DNA of 24,718 nucleotides from Candidatus Vogelbacteria bacterium CG10_big_fil_rev_8_21_14_0_10_51_16 (GTDB taxonomy: Bacteria > Patescibacteriota > Minisyncoccia > Phycocordibacterales > JACRKE01): assembly GCA_002774795.1 (NCBI GenBank), contig PCYI01000025.1:38069-62786 (forward strand), read 5' to 3'. The notes beneath the pieces are model-generated. The model saw nothing but the letters and a program-made list of their open reading frames with translations, ran no database searches and was not told the origin of the DNA. Position 1 is the first letter of the stretch; the number at the start of each line of letters is the position of its first letter. This document shows, piece after piece, positions 7,056 to 15,800 of this stretch. The translations under genes and the position numbers were made by a program.

Positions 7056-8395
7056 AGCTTGGGAAGATTAGAGCTTATAATGCGCACGGGGGCGGTTATT
7101 ACCCCAAATGCTTTGCCTATCGGATTTATGACCGCGCTCACCACCTGCCCCCCAACTCTAGCAGTGACTCCCACAGCCGTAGAGGCAACCCCGCACAGAA
7201 GCGGTAAACCGGTGGCCCTAATACCCCCGCGGACGAAGGCCCGGCCATAGCGATCGATTTTCTCGCGGGTACTATTCATGGTAGCGAATCGCTCGTGGTA
7301 GTGGGCCGTCTCCCTGTCGAGCCCGGAGTCAAACTGGGAGAGGAGCGAGGCGGCAAGCTCTCTGTCGATAGCCTCCTGCCCGACATTAGCGTCAATAATG
7401 CGCTCCACTAGCTCTGTTTGCCGCTCTCCGGCCGTGCGCAGTTCCTTATTCATGGCGATTGTGGGAGCGCGCGTCCGTTCGCGAAGGAGGCTCGCGCGTG
7501 CACGATGAACAGCGGCACAAAAGAGCACCCACTCCTTGTTCGAAAGCGCAAACTGCGCCCGGTCGGGAGCTCGTAGTCGCTCCTCCAGTGCAAGCAGAGC
7601 GAAGCGGGGGTCATCCTCCCCGGCAAGAGGCGGGCGGTTCTCAAGCACTTGCGCGTCTGATGATTTTATAAACTCCTGTAAGCGCCCAAATCCGGTCGCC
7701 CGATTCATTTCCTTTGCCACCTCAAGGGCTCCGCCGGCCAACCCACTTCCGGTGGCCCAACCACTAATGGCTCCGGGGACAGAGGCAACACTACTCGCAA
7801 GATCAATGGCTGATGTGGAAAGCGCCTCCCCCAAGCCACGCGCGCTGGAAGCGGACTCCTGTACGCCATCTAACAGGCTCTCGAGCGCGGTGGCGGATAT
7901 TGGGGCGCCACCTGTTTTTGGCAGAGAGGTCACGCTAATGGCTTCGCCGGTAATTTTTTGCTTTGCCCAACCATATATAAGCTCGCCACCATGACGGACC
8001 GACCTGCCCGCATCTGTAACAGTACCAACAACTGTCTCTTTAGCCATGTCGAGGCCAACCTCCGCTCGCCGCAGGTCGGGAATCACATTCATGAGCTCCA
8101 ACACCACGCTTTTGACAGCCTCATTAAAGGGCGAGATGTGGTCAGCAAGATACTCTCTCGTCTTTTCCGCCACATAAAATGCCGCCCCTTTTGCTCCGGC
8201 AAAAGCTCCGGCTACGCCGACGGCTGTGGTTGCGGTGGCCCTAATCACCCCGGAACCGAAACCTTCATAAGTGATGAGCGGATGCGCCAAGCGAACAAAT
8301 AGAGAGCGCTTATCAGGATCGCGCAGGACTTCGCGAAGGAGCTCAAGAGAGTGCTTGTCGAAGTCGGTATTGGCGGCAGTCTCAAGTTGGCGCAA
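7016..8395 (-). CDS. Large Ala/Gly-rich membrane protein, main reading frame (N-terminus frameshifted)
   Basis: This frame is open from the codon after TGA 8410-8408 down to 7016 and can begin only at TTG 8395 (459 residues). The first residues, RQLETAANTDFDKHSLELL, look like the middle of a protein, and a natural N-terminus lies in another frame just upstream (8401-8592). Hydrophobic Ala/Gly-rich segments occur near residues 45-75 (ATATTAVGVAGAFAGAKGAA) and 395-440 (near the C-terminus, GVASTAVGVTARVGG), with charged helical parts between. The C-terminal 40 bp overlap the small gene at 6729-7055. Composition and neighbours match the large proteins on the + strand. No family recognised. Confidence 0.75.
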   Translation of the reverse strand: MRQLETAANTDFDKHSLELLREVLRDPDKRSLFVRLAHPLITYEGFGSGVIRATATTAVGVAGAFAGAKGAAFYVAEKTREYLADHISPFNEAVKSVVLELMNVIPDLRRAEVGLDMAKETVVGTVTDAGRSVRHGGELIYGWAKQKITGEAISVTSLPKTGGAPISATALESLLDGVQESASSARGLGEALSTSAIDLASSVASVPGAISGWATGSGLAGGALEVAKEMNRATGFGRLQEFIKSSDAQVLENRPPLAGEDDPRFALLALEERLRAPDRAQFALSNKEWVLFCAAVHRARASLLRERTRAPTIAMNKELRTAGERQTELVERIIDANVGQEAIDRELAASLLSQFDSGLDRETAHYHERFATMNSTREKIDRYGRAFVRGGIRATGLPLLCGVASTAVGVTARVGGQVVSAVINPIGKAFGVITAPVRIISSNLPKLWSTTSSKSSLPK

Positions 8396-8400
8396 TAAGA

Positions 8401-8592
8401 GTCTACGTCATGGTCATGCTCCTTATTCTCACGCAAGAGCGCCATCTCGCTTTTGGAGATTCTTCCGAAAGACACCCGGGCCGGAACCATCTCCGACCGA
8501 ACGGGGACAGGGTGGAGAGTTTCAGCGCCACCTTCTTCCTGTGATCTCGACAACTCCTCGACCCCTTCGTTTGAGTTTAATCTTTCAAACAT
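8401..8592 (-). pseudogene. Out-of-frame N-terminal part of the 7016-8395 membrane protein gene
   Basis: ATG 8592 begins a 64-residue charged N-terminus (MFERLNSNEGVEELS, then FGRISKSEMALLRENKEHD). In its own frame the sequence continues with low-quality residues to a stop at 8245. Rejoining at codon GAC 8403-8401 to CTC 8401-8399 of the other frame (a -1 shift), or adding one base at 8399-8400, gives a smooth DVD-x-LLRQLETAAN junction. The full protein would be about 525 residues. No clear slippery heptamer is present at the junction, so an indel or a sequencing error is more likely than programmed frameshifting. Confidence 0.65.
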
Positions 8593-8679
8593 GGTAACTG
8601 AATATGTTACAGTGTACCTTACTCTCACCAAAGATACCTCCCCCACAATGGGGAAAAGGGCCAAAAAAGAGAAGCCCCG

Positions 8680-10761
8680 ATGAAAAGCACAGAACAACAT
8701 CTCCTGGAACTAAATCCCCAACAACGCGAAGCGGCCACCCACGCCGAAGGACCGCTCTTGGTGGTGGCCGGCGCGGGAGCTGGCAAGACCAAGACCATTG
8801 CCCATCGCATCTTGCAACTAATCCATGGGGGCGTCCCGCCACAACATATTCTCGCCATCACCTTTACCAACAAAGCGGCCAAGGAGATGCGTGACCGAGT
8901 CACGCATCTCCTTGGCGAGTCACGAGACACGAGGTACGAGGCACGAAAACAAGAAGCAGGAGTCAAGAGTCAAGAGCCAATAATAAGCACGAACCCTGTC
9001 ACTCCTATGCCCTATGCCCTATGCCCTATGCCCTCTTCTTTACCCTTCATCTCCACCTTCCACGCTCTCGGAGTCCAGCTCATCAAAGAAAACGCGGCCA
9101 TACTTGGCACCACTCGCTACTTCACCATCCTCGACAAAACAGAGTCGCTCGCCACCATTAAGCGGGCATTGAAAGCGCTCGGTTTAAACCCCAAAGAGGA
9201 GGAGCCGCAGGTACTCTCGACCATCATCTCGCGCGAAAAGAATAAGCTCGTCACCGTGGATGATTTCGGGCGACAGGAGAGCGAAAGCTGGCGACATGAG
9301 ACGATTTTAAAAACCTGGAAAAAGTACGAGGAGTTGCTCCGCGAACAACAAGCGTTTGACTTTGATGACCTGATTCTTCGGCCGGTTCTTTTGTTTCGTG
9401 CTCACCCGGAGATTCTTGCCCGCTATCAAGAACGCTGGCGCTATCTCCATATCGACGAGTATCAAGATACGAACGTGGCCCAGTACGAGCTCTCGCGCCT
9501 GCTCGCGACCAAGTACGGCAACATTTGCGTGGTGGGGGACACCGACCAGTCGGTCTACGGATGGCGCGGGGCGGACTACCGCAACATTCTACACTTTGAG
9601 GAAAACTTCCCGGGGGCGCGCACGGTAACACTTGAAGAAAACTACCGCTCCACGCAAATAATTCTTGCCACAGCAAATGAAGTAATCAAGAAAAACAAAC
9701 TCCGCAAGGAAAAGAACCTTTTTACCAAGCGAGGCGAAGGGGAGAAAATAGAACTCTATGAAGCGCTCGATGAGGGAGACGAGGCTCGCCACGTAGCGAA
9801 GATTTTGGAAAAACTGCTGGGCACCGGCACTCCGCCCACAGAGTGCGCCGTGCTCTACCGCGCCAACTTTCAATCGCGAGTGCTCGAAGAGGCCCTACTT
9901 GTGCGCGGAGTGCCGTATCAAGTACTCGGCACTAAGTTTTACGAGCGCAAAGAGGTGAAAGATGTCCTGGCTTTTGTGCGAGTGGCCCTCAACCCAAACG
10001 ACAGAGAGGCGTTTGCCCGCATTGTCAACGTGCCGCCGCGAGGGGTCGGAGCTGTCTCGCTCGAAAAGATTCAGAGTGGACGCGAGGCGGAACTGCCGGA
10101 AAAACTGCGCGCCAAGCTGTATGATTTCCGTGCCATTTTAAAACGTGTCCGCGAAGCGCTCGGGCAAGAGAAGCTGTCGGACGCCTTAAAACAGGTCGTG
10201 CGCATAAGTGGCCTCGAAAAAATGCTGACCGAAGGCTCCGAGGAGGATGAGGAGCGGCTCCTAAACTTAAAAGAGCTCGTCACTATTGCCACAAAGTATG
10301 ACGCCCTGCCACGCGAGGAACAACTCGACACTTTTCTGACGGAAACCGCCCTGCTTTCCGACCAAGATTCACTTATGGAAAAGGGGAGTGGGGTGCGCCT
10401 TATGACTATTCACGCCGCCAAGGGGCTCGAGTTTGCCCACGTCTTTATCGTCGGCCTCGAAGAGGGACTCTTCCCGCACGAACGGCTCGGAAGCACCCGC
10501 AATCCCCAAGAGGAGGCGGAAGAAGAGCGCCGACTCTTCTATGTGGCTCTCACCCGCGCCAAGCAAAAACTGCATCTCTCCTATGCCGCCAGCCGGACCA
10601 TCTTTGGTTCTCGTCACGCAAATCTGCCGTCCTCATTTCTCGATGACGTGGCGGACGAGGTGGTGGAGTTTGAAAGCGGGATAGGGAATAGTAATATTAG
10701 TGGACGCGGAGGAGGATGGGAGGAGGATGTAATCACCTGGGATTCTTTAGGGAAGAGATGA
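8680..10761 (+). CDS. uvrD: UvrD/PcrA-type superfamily 1 DNA helicase
   Basis: An ATP-dependent 3'-5' DNA helicase of 693 residues that acts in repair and in clearing replication blocks. All SF1A motifs are present: Q motif QQREA at 14-18; motif I AGAGAGKT at 30-37; Ia TFTNKAAKEM at 61-70; II DEYQDTN at 259-265; III GDTDQSVYGWRGA at 286-298; IV EENYRST at 319-325; V LMTIHAAKGLEF at 574-585; VI EERRLFYVALTRAK at about 615-628. Motif residues look intact, so it should be active. Between LLGE (residue 80) and LPFISTFHA (121) sits a 41-residue low-complexity segment encoded by heptad-repeat DNA; PcrA/UvrD normally has only a few residues there. The C-terminal tail is short and lacks an obvious UvrB- or RNA-polymerase-binding domain. 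The start at ATG 8680 places the Q motif at the usual distance. Confidence 0.95.
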   Translation: MKSTEQHLLELNPQQREAATHAEGPLLVVAGAGAGKTKTIAHRILQLIHGGVPPQHILAITFTNKAAKEMRDRVTHLLGESRDTRYEARKQEAGVKSQEPIISTNPVTPMPYALCPMPSSLPFISTFHALGVQLIKENAAILGTTRYFTILDKTESLATIKRALKALGLNPKEEEPQVLSTIISREKNKLVTVDDFGRQESESWRHETILKTWKKYEELLREQQAFDFDDLILRPVLLFRAHPEILARYQERWRYLHIDEYQDTNVAQYELSRLLATKYGNICVVGDTDQSVYGWRGADYRNILHFEENFPGARTVTLEENYRSTQIILATANEVIKKNKLRKEKNLFTKRGEGEKIELYEALDEGDEARHVAKILEKLLGTGTPPTECAVLYRANFQSRVLEEALLVRGVPYQVLGTKFYERKEVKDVLAFVRVALNPNDREAFARIVNVPPRGVGAVSLEKIQSGREAELPEKLRAKLYDFRAILKRVREALGQEKLSDALKQVVRISGLEKMLTEGSEEDEERLLNLKELVTIATKYDALPREEQLDTFLTETALLSDQDSLMEKGSGVRLMTIHAAKGLEFAHVFIVGLEEGLFPHERLGSTRNPQEEAEEERRLFYVALTRAKQKLHLSYAASRTIFGSRHANLPSSFLDDVADEVVEFESGIGNSNISGRGGGWEEDVITWDSLGKR
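8878..8916. repeat. Perfect 18-bp hairpin inside uvrD
   Basis: Arms 8878-8895 and 8899-8916 are exact reverse complements separated by CGA. They encode the AKEM-RDRV-THLLGE region just after motif Ia and directly adjoin the repeat-derived insertion. The 9-bp word CGAGTCACG occurs at 8896-8904 and again at 8916-8924. Confidence 0.9.
8920..9042 (+). repeat. Heptad-repeat insertion inside uvrD coding sequence
   Basis: About 123 bp (41 codons) made of 7-bp words: GAGTCAC, GAGACAC, GAGGTAC and GAGGCAC at the left, AGAGTCA-type words in the middle, and four tandem copies of CCTATGC at 9004-9031 at the right. The length keeps the reading frame, although each 7-bp unit does not. The encoded segment is low-complexity and lies between conserved helicase motifs. 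Confidence 0.8.
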
Positions 10762-10818
10762 GCCTTGTTGCACCGGATTGTCGTATTGACAAGGAGGGCT
10801 GGGTATTGAATTTCAACA

Positions 10819-11748
10819 ATGAAGCAGCTACACAACTTCCGACCAAAACGCTCTTTGGGGCAAAACTTTCTTACTAACCTTGACGTGGCGAGGAAGATTG
10901 CAGACGCCGGAGATATACATAACACTGATACCGTCCTCGAGATTGGGCCAGGGAAGGGAGTGCTCACCCAAGAGCTACTTGTGCGGGCCGAAAAAGTTAT
11001 CGCCGTCGAAAAAGATGACGAGCTGGTCGCTCTATTGCGCAAACATTTTTCAAAAGAGATTGCCGAGGGGCGTCTTGTTCTGCATCATGGCGACATACTT
11101 GATGTTTTAGAAAAAAGAAAGAAGAAAAAAGAAAGAAGAAGTGAACAGAGAAGTGAAGGTGCATCGCCTTCAGGAATGCCTCCCTCTTCCTCTTTTCTTC
11201 TGCCTTCTTCCTATTGTGTCGTCGCAAACATTCCCTACAACATCACGGGTGCCATCATCGAAGGCGCGCTGTCCTCGCCCACACCACCCGAACGCATGGT
11301 GCTCCTGGTCCAGCGTGAGGTCGCGGAGCGCATAGTGACACGAGACCACAAGGAGAGCCTCCTCTCCATTGCAGTGAACTGTTACGGCACGCCCCGCATC
11401 GCCGGATATGTTTCCGCCGGCAACTTTTCACCCAAACCAAAGGTGGACTCGGCCATCCTCGCCATCGAAAACATCTCCAAGGGCTTTTTCCTTCACTTAG
11501 CGACCAGGTCGCTAAGTGAAGGAATCAGGGAGATGGCGAGGATTGAAGATGATTTTTTTACACTTGTCCGGGCCGGTTTTGCTCATAAACGCAAGTATCT
11601 TTTAAGCAACCTAAGGTCTGCCTTCGGCGGGGACGTAGCGTGGTCTGATGTTTTTGAAAAAGTGGGGTTGCCGGCCACTGTTCGGGCCGAAAAACTGACT
11701 CCGCTACAGTGGCGAGAGCTGTTTGTCCATACAACTCGTTTGACTTAG
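10819..11748 (+). CDS. rsmA: 16S rRNA adenine dimethyltransferase RsmA/KsgA with two insertions
   Basis: Transfers methyl groups from S-adenosylmethionine to two adjacent adenines near the 3' end of 16S rRNA during small-subunit assembly. Visible motifs: SLGQNFL at 12-18, SAM-binding EIGPGKG at 41-47, VEKDDE at 63-68, GDILD at 91-95, the catalytic NIPYN at 137-141, FSPKPKVDSA at 203-212, and the C-terminal FFTLVRAGFAHKRKYLLSNL region. At 309 residues it is longer than the usual 260-290, owing to a Lys/Arg/Ser-rich insertion at about 98-131 and a palindrome-encoded segment at 224-236. Both sit in loops between motifs, so the enzyme may still work. It starts 57 bp after the helicase gene; a TTGACA-like hexamer lies in the gap, but no good -10 partner was found. 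Confidence 0.93.
   Translation: MKQLHNFRPKRSLGQNFLTNLDVARKIADAGDIHNTDTVLEIGPGKGVLTQELLVRAEKVIAVEKDDELVALLRKHFSKEIAEGRLVLHHGDILDVLEKRKKKKERRSEQRSEGASPSGMPPSSSFLLPSSYCVVANIPYNITGAIIEGALSSPTPPERMVLLVQREVAERIVTRDHKESLLSIAVNCYGTPRIAGYVSAGNFSPKPKVDSAILAIENISKGFFLHLATRSLSEGIREMARIEDDFFTLVRAGFAHKRKYLLSNLRSAFGGDVAWSDVFEKVGLPATVRAEKLTPLQWRELFVHTTRLT
11110..11211 (+). repeat. Heptad-repeat insertion inside rsmA, purine arm and pyrimidine arm
   Basis: The left part from about 11109 consists of AGAAAAA and AGAAAGA words repeated alternately. The right part (about 11178-11211) is pyrimidine-rich with CTTTTCT/TCTTCCT-like words. A small hairpin, GAAGG/CCTTC, sits between them. The arms are broadly complementary, as in the flanks of the S23 gene at 20436. 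The 34 added codons keep the frame and separate GDILD from the catalytic NIPYN motif. Confidence 0.75.
11488..11524. repeat. Perfect 18-bp palindrome inside rsmA
   Basis: Arms 11488-11505 and 11507-11524 are exact reverse complements around a single A. An outer 7-bp pair (CATCTCC 11472-11478, GGAGATG 11529-11535) extends the stem. It encodes residues 224-236 in the linker before the C-terminal helical domain, a stretch that is not conserved in the family. Confidence 0.9.
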
Positions 11749-11872
11749 ACAAAACGCCTACAACAGAGGATATTTTGCTCCTCACTTTGTCCACATACTA
11801 ATCATCTTTTTTGTATGGTTTGAGGGCCTGGAATGGTAGAATAAAGCCATAGTTCACTTTGAGTTACGAGAC

Positions 11873-12084
11873 TTTCCCTCCCCTAGCCAGGGGGAGGTTA
11901 GGAGGGAGTAGGTAACTGGTTACTAGTAACTGGAAACTAGTTACTAGTTCTCTACCCCACCCCAACCCTCCCTACGGGAGCTGTACACCTTTTGGCTCTT
12001 TTCTTCTCTTCACTCGAAAACAGCTCAAAAGGTCTTGCGACTTGGGTCCCTTGCCCAAGTCTCACCCTGGCCAGGGGAGGGAAA
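11873..12084. repeat. 212-bp element with 24-bp terminal inverted repeats
   Basis: The ends 11873-11896 and 12061-12084 are inverted copies matching at 22 of 24 positions, each with a TAGCCA or TGGCCA core between C-rich and G-rich tracts. Inside are heptad words (GGTAACT, GGTTACT, AGTAACT, GGAAACT, AGTTACT, from 11911 to about 11952), a hairpin at 11987-12033 (ACCTTTTG/CAAAAGGT), and an 8-bp hairpin GACTTGGG/CCCAAGTC just before the right end. The element has no gene. It fills most of the gap between rsmA and the secretion operon. A weak -10-like TAGAAT lies just outside at 11837-11842. Confidence 0.7.
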
Positions 12085-12114
12085 AAGTGCAAGTTTCATA
12101 ACTCACTGTACTTC

Positions 12115-12855
12115 ATGGAAACACAGGAAGATGTGTCGAAAAAGATTTGGCCGCTCTTTATGTTTGCCGGAATGCTTGTTCTTGCCGGTTTTTTCTGGTT
12201 GCAAGACGTTTTTTCGTCCAACCCAGAAAATGACCTTTCACAAAAAGACAACAATCAAATCGAAGCGCCCCCCGACACAGTAGACCTGCGAAAACATTTT
12301 ACGGCAGTTTCGTGGTCTCTATTTGACGAAGCCGACCAGTCGTCTAGTGAAGGACTACCACAGTTTAGGGCCTACAAGGAGTCTGAGCTCCTTATAGACT
12401 CTAAAGAACAGGCGGTTACTCTTCGCCAATACGCGGAAGACCTTGCCTACGCGCTTACTGCCTTTACCGACAAAAATCAACCAAGTGAGGCGGAGGCGCT
12501 CTTGCACGAATACGAAAATGGGGACGGAGCGGGGCTCGCCATCTTAGCGGAAAGGCGCGACACCCACCTGCGTACCACTGAAGCCCTCTTGGGGGTGACT
12601 GTCCCCAAGAGTCTGGCTGGCTATCACCTTGCTATCGTCAACTCTACGAGCCGAATGAACTATCTAGCCGAAAACATGTTGCTCGTAAATGAAAACCCCT
12701 TACTTGCTCTTACTTCAGGTCGCATCTTTAACACAGAAGGAAATCGCTTCATAGAACACCTGACGCGGATGAATGGGGCGCTCGCCAGTCGCGGCATTCG
12801 TCTCGAAGAACGAGTGGGCGCGACCTTGTATATAAACGCCTCCACCCTTCCATGA
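12115..12855 (+). CDS. Single-span membrane protein, first gene of the secretion operon
   Basis: I start at ATG 12115 (246 residues), because the frame upstream to 11992 is repeat DNA. Residues 11-30 (IWPLFMFAGMLVLAGFFWLQ) form one membrane span with a short cytoplasmic N-terminus, so the remaining 215 residues should be outside the membrane. That part is mostly helical with no cysteines and no recognised domain. Its stop overlaps the next start as ATGA (12852-12855), so translation is probably coupled to the giant secreted protein. By position it may be an accessory or periplasm-like anchor of the type IV machine. No Shine-Dalgarno sequence. Confidence 0.8.
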   Translation: METQEDVSKKIWPLFMFAGMLVLAGFFWLQDVFSSNPENDLSQKDNNQIEAPPDTVDLRKHFTAVSWSLFDEADQSSSEGLPQFRAYKESELLIDSKEQAVTLRQYAEDLAYALTAFTDKNQPSEAEALLHEYENGDGAGLAILAERRDTHLRTTEALLGVTVPKSLAGYHLAIVNSTSRMNYLAENMLLVNENPLLALTSGRIFNTEGNRFIEHLTRMNGALASRGIRLEERVGATLYINASTLP

Positions 12856-15800
12856 CATCTTTGATTAAAAAAATCCTTACTGTTCAAAAAAGAGGTCTCG
12901 CGCTACGCATTGTTGCGCTCCTTCTGGCTGTCATTACTTTGTCTATGGCCACAAGGAGCGAGCTCTTTATATTTCTTAGAGAGGCCTCGTACGCGTACGC
13001 ACAAACTGTCGACCTTAATTCCGTTAGGCAACAAAACGAGTCGGGTGGCGGCAGTATAGGGGATACTGTGGGAGCTATTCAGAGCATGGCTATCGGTGGC
13101 CCCGTTGGCCAAGGAATAATAACGACCATCGCTCAAATCGTCAACGACTCCTTCCAAGCCAGTCTTCTTGGCGGACAAAACAGTCAAGGAGTGCTCTCTA
13201 GACTACAGAGCTCGGGCGGTAATCCGCTTGCTGGATTGAGTAATGGCGGAAGCGCCAACTGTAGTCCGGCTGGACCCCTTTCACCCGCGGCCACTCAAGC
13301 GGCTAAACGGCCGGCCGCCAACCCGGCGGAAGCGGCTCGCGACACCACCGCGGCGGCGGCGGCCGTGGCCGAACGCACCAAAGCGGCTACCGCTCATTCG
13401 ATATTAGTGTTTCGCCCCACCTTCGGCAACCCGGATGATAGCTCGCGCAGAGCAACAACCAAAGGAGTCGCCGTCGAGCAGGCGGTCAAGATAGACGACA
13501 ATGAGTCCCAAAACAAGTCGTCCCTGTTTGCTCGCATACTTAATCGCATAATGCAAGCCGGCACGGCTATTGCACACGCCGCCAACACCGGAGCGTCTAT
13601 GTGGAATGGCGGGCAAAACCAAGCCGTCGCAGAGAGGTCCGTCCTACCATCGGGAGAGATTGCCGTCTCGGAGCGTATAGTTTTACTCCTCAATATCTAT
13701 GGTGCTGTGGCGAGCGAGCTTTCGCTTCTAGAGACAACTCCGGAAGGAGACGCCCGCTTTTCACAAGGAACGGAGATTATGCGCGCCAGCCTACAGAAAC
13801 TGGCGAGTGTCTACGCCCTCGCTCCAACCACGAACCATCGCTTTCTTATTGAGGGCGAGCTTGCCACGGACCTCACAGAGCTTGAGACGTTGCGCTTAGG
13901 GGTGGGCGAGACGCGCGCGCGCGACCTCTCCGGTGTTATCAGTATGACGAGGACACTCCTAGACGGCATCCGTGGCATACCCACGCAACCGGACACCGAC
14001 CAGTTGGCCGCCCAAAGTATTTTTGCCACCGAAGGGGCCGCCTTCCACGCCGCCATGCGCGACATCTACAATCTCACCAACGATACCGGCGAAGGTATGC
14101 CGCTCGACAACGCAACGCGCACCGCGAATGGCATAAAGCAGGTAAGCGATGAGTACGCAGAAGCTCTTGCTGAAGCCCAGCGCACTGGCAACTTCTCTTC
14201 CCCCCGCTTCATTGAGGCGGCTCGGCGCATGGGCATCATGAGCGAGCAACTCACGCAGGTCGAGGCGGTGAGGGACCCATATGGAACAAGCGGAGGAGGG
14301 GGCGGAATCGAGCAGTTCCAGCAAATCGCTAGCACTCTTTCACAGGGAGGAGCAATGCCGACCGGTGCAACTCAGGGCCTCGCAAGCGGTCTTCAGGCCT
14401 TAAACCAACTCTCGCAACTGCAACAACAAGGTGCGAGCTCCGGATCTTTCACCAATATTATGCAGGCCATATCACAGTCCGGAATGCTTGGTGGCGAAAA
14501 TGCCGCCCAGCTCAACCAGGCCATTGGGGCCTTTGGCCAGGTCCACCAACTGCTCACCAACAACCAAGGGGGAGCTCAAGGCCTCCTACAGGGAGCCCAA
14601 CAAGTTCGTAACCTCTTTCGTAGTAGCCCAACCCTCGCGGGCAGGGGGTCTGGTGGTCTTAGCGACGGGGGAGGCGGAGGTGGGGGCCAAATTGAAAGCG
14701 TGCCTCCCACAACTGTTCGCGAAACACAAACAGCGGCCGGCAGAGTATCAAGTGGTGCCGGCGCAGCCGCGGAGAGCTCCAAAAAGGCCGCCGACAAAGC
14801 GGGCGAAGCGCAAGGCGCCGGAGATGGCACCCCCCAAGCAATCGCCACCCTGCGCGCGAGCGGAGGGGAAGGTGGTGGCGGAGGAGGCACTCCTCTATCC
14901 GAAGACCTGGCCGGGTCAAATAAAGGCGTACCGGTGAACGTTCTCGAAGGAACAGCTTACTTCAACCTGGTGGTGAAAATAAAAGACATAGACACGCAGA
15001 TTTGTAAGCACGTCGCAAACATTGACCGCATCGAGCAACTCATCGAACAAAAGTACTTCAAGCTCGACCCGGCGGCAGTAAAGGAAGCCCTGGAAACAAA
15101 GAAGAAGGAGCTTAAGGAGTTGGAGAAACAGCTCGAGGGTGGCCGTAAAGACACACGGGAGGAGCCAAAGTCGTACAATCCCACCATCGGCGAACACGTA
15201 GACGAATTAAAGGCCTCCGCCTTTGGCGAAGCACGCAAGACAGTAGAAGACGCCAAGGAAGGCATCCCAGAACGGTTTCGGGACTCTCTTGTAAAAACAT
15301 TCGATAAAATGATTCTCGCCCGTCAAAAAGATACGGAGCCGGCGGCGGCCTTGCGCTCACCATTCAAAGGAACCTCTATAGACGACGTCAAGACTTGGGA
15401 GGATTATATGAACTACATTGACTCCCGCAATACACCTCAAGGCGCCTTTCTTGCCATGAGCGACCTTTTGAATGACCTGGAAACCAGGGGTGAACTATAC
15501 GGTCTTGCAAACTACACCGCCCATCAGGCCATGCCGGCAAGCGTTAAGTGTAAAGGCCCGCTGGTAAAGGGCGCCGACGGGCGTGATGTTTGCCCGCTTA
15601 ACCTGCTCGGAGTAGACCCGGAGGCCCCGAATCCTGGCGCGGTGCAGGTCACCCGAGTAGAGAGGCTCGTAAACGATGGTATAGACGACCTTCGCACAGT
15701 AGACACTGACGCGGAAAAAAAGAAGGTTCAAGAAGCCAAAGGGGCGGCCGACCGAGGTCGAACCCAAAATCCGGATGGGGGGGGAGTCCCGCCTCCCAGT

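Noticed and set aside
8245..8400. Continuation of the 8592 frame as an independent 116-residue protein
   Set aside because: After residue 64 its sequence is the shifted frame of the membrane protein gene and has no protein-like pattern.
11992..12114. Upstream extension of the 246-residue membrane protein from a TTG codon
   Set aside because: The extension lies inside the 212-bp repeat element. ATG 12115 gives a sensible short cytoplasmic N-terminus before the membrane span.
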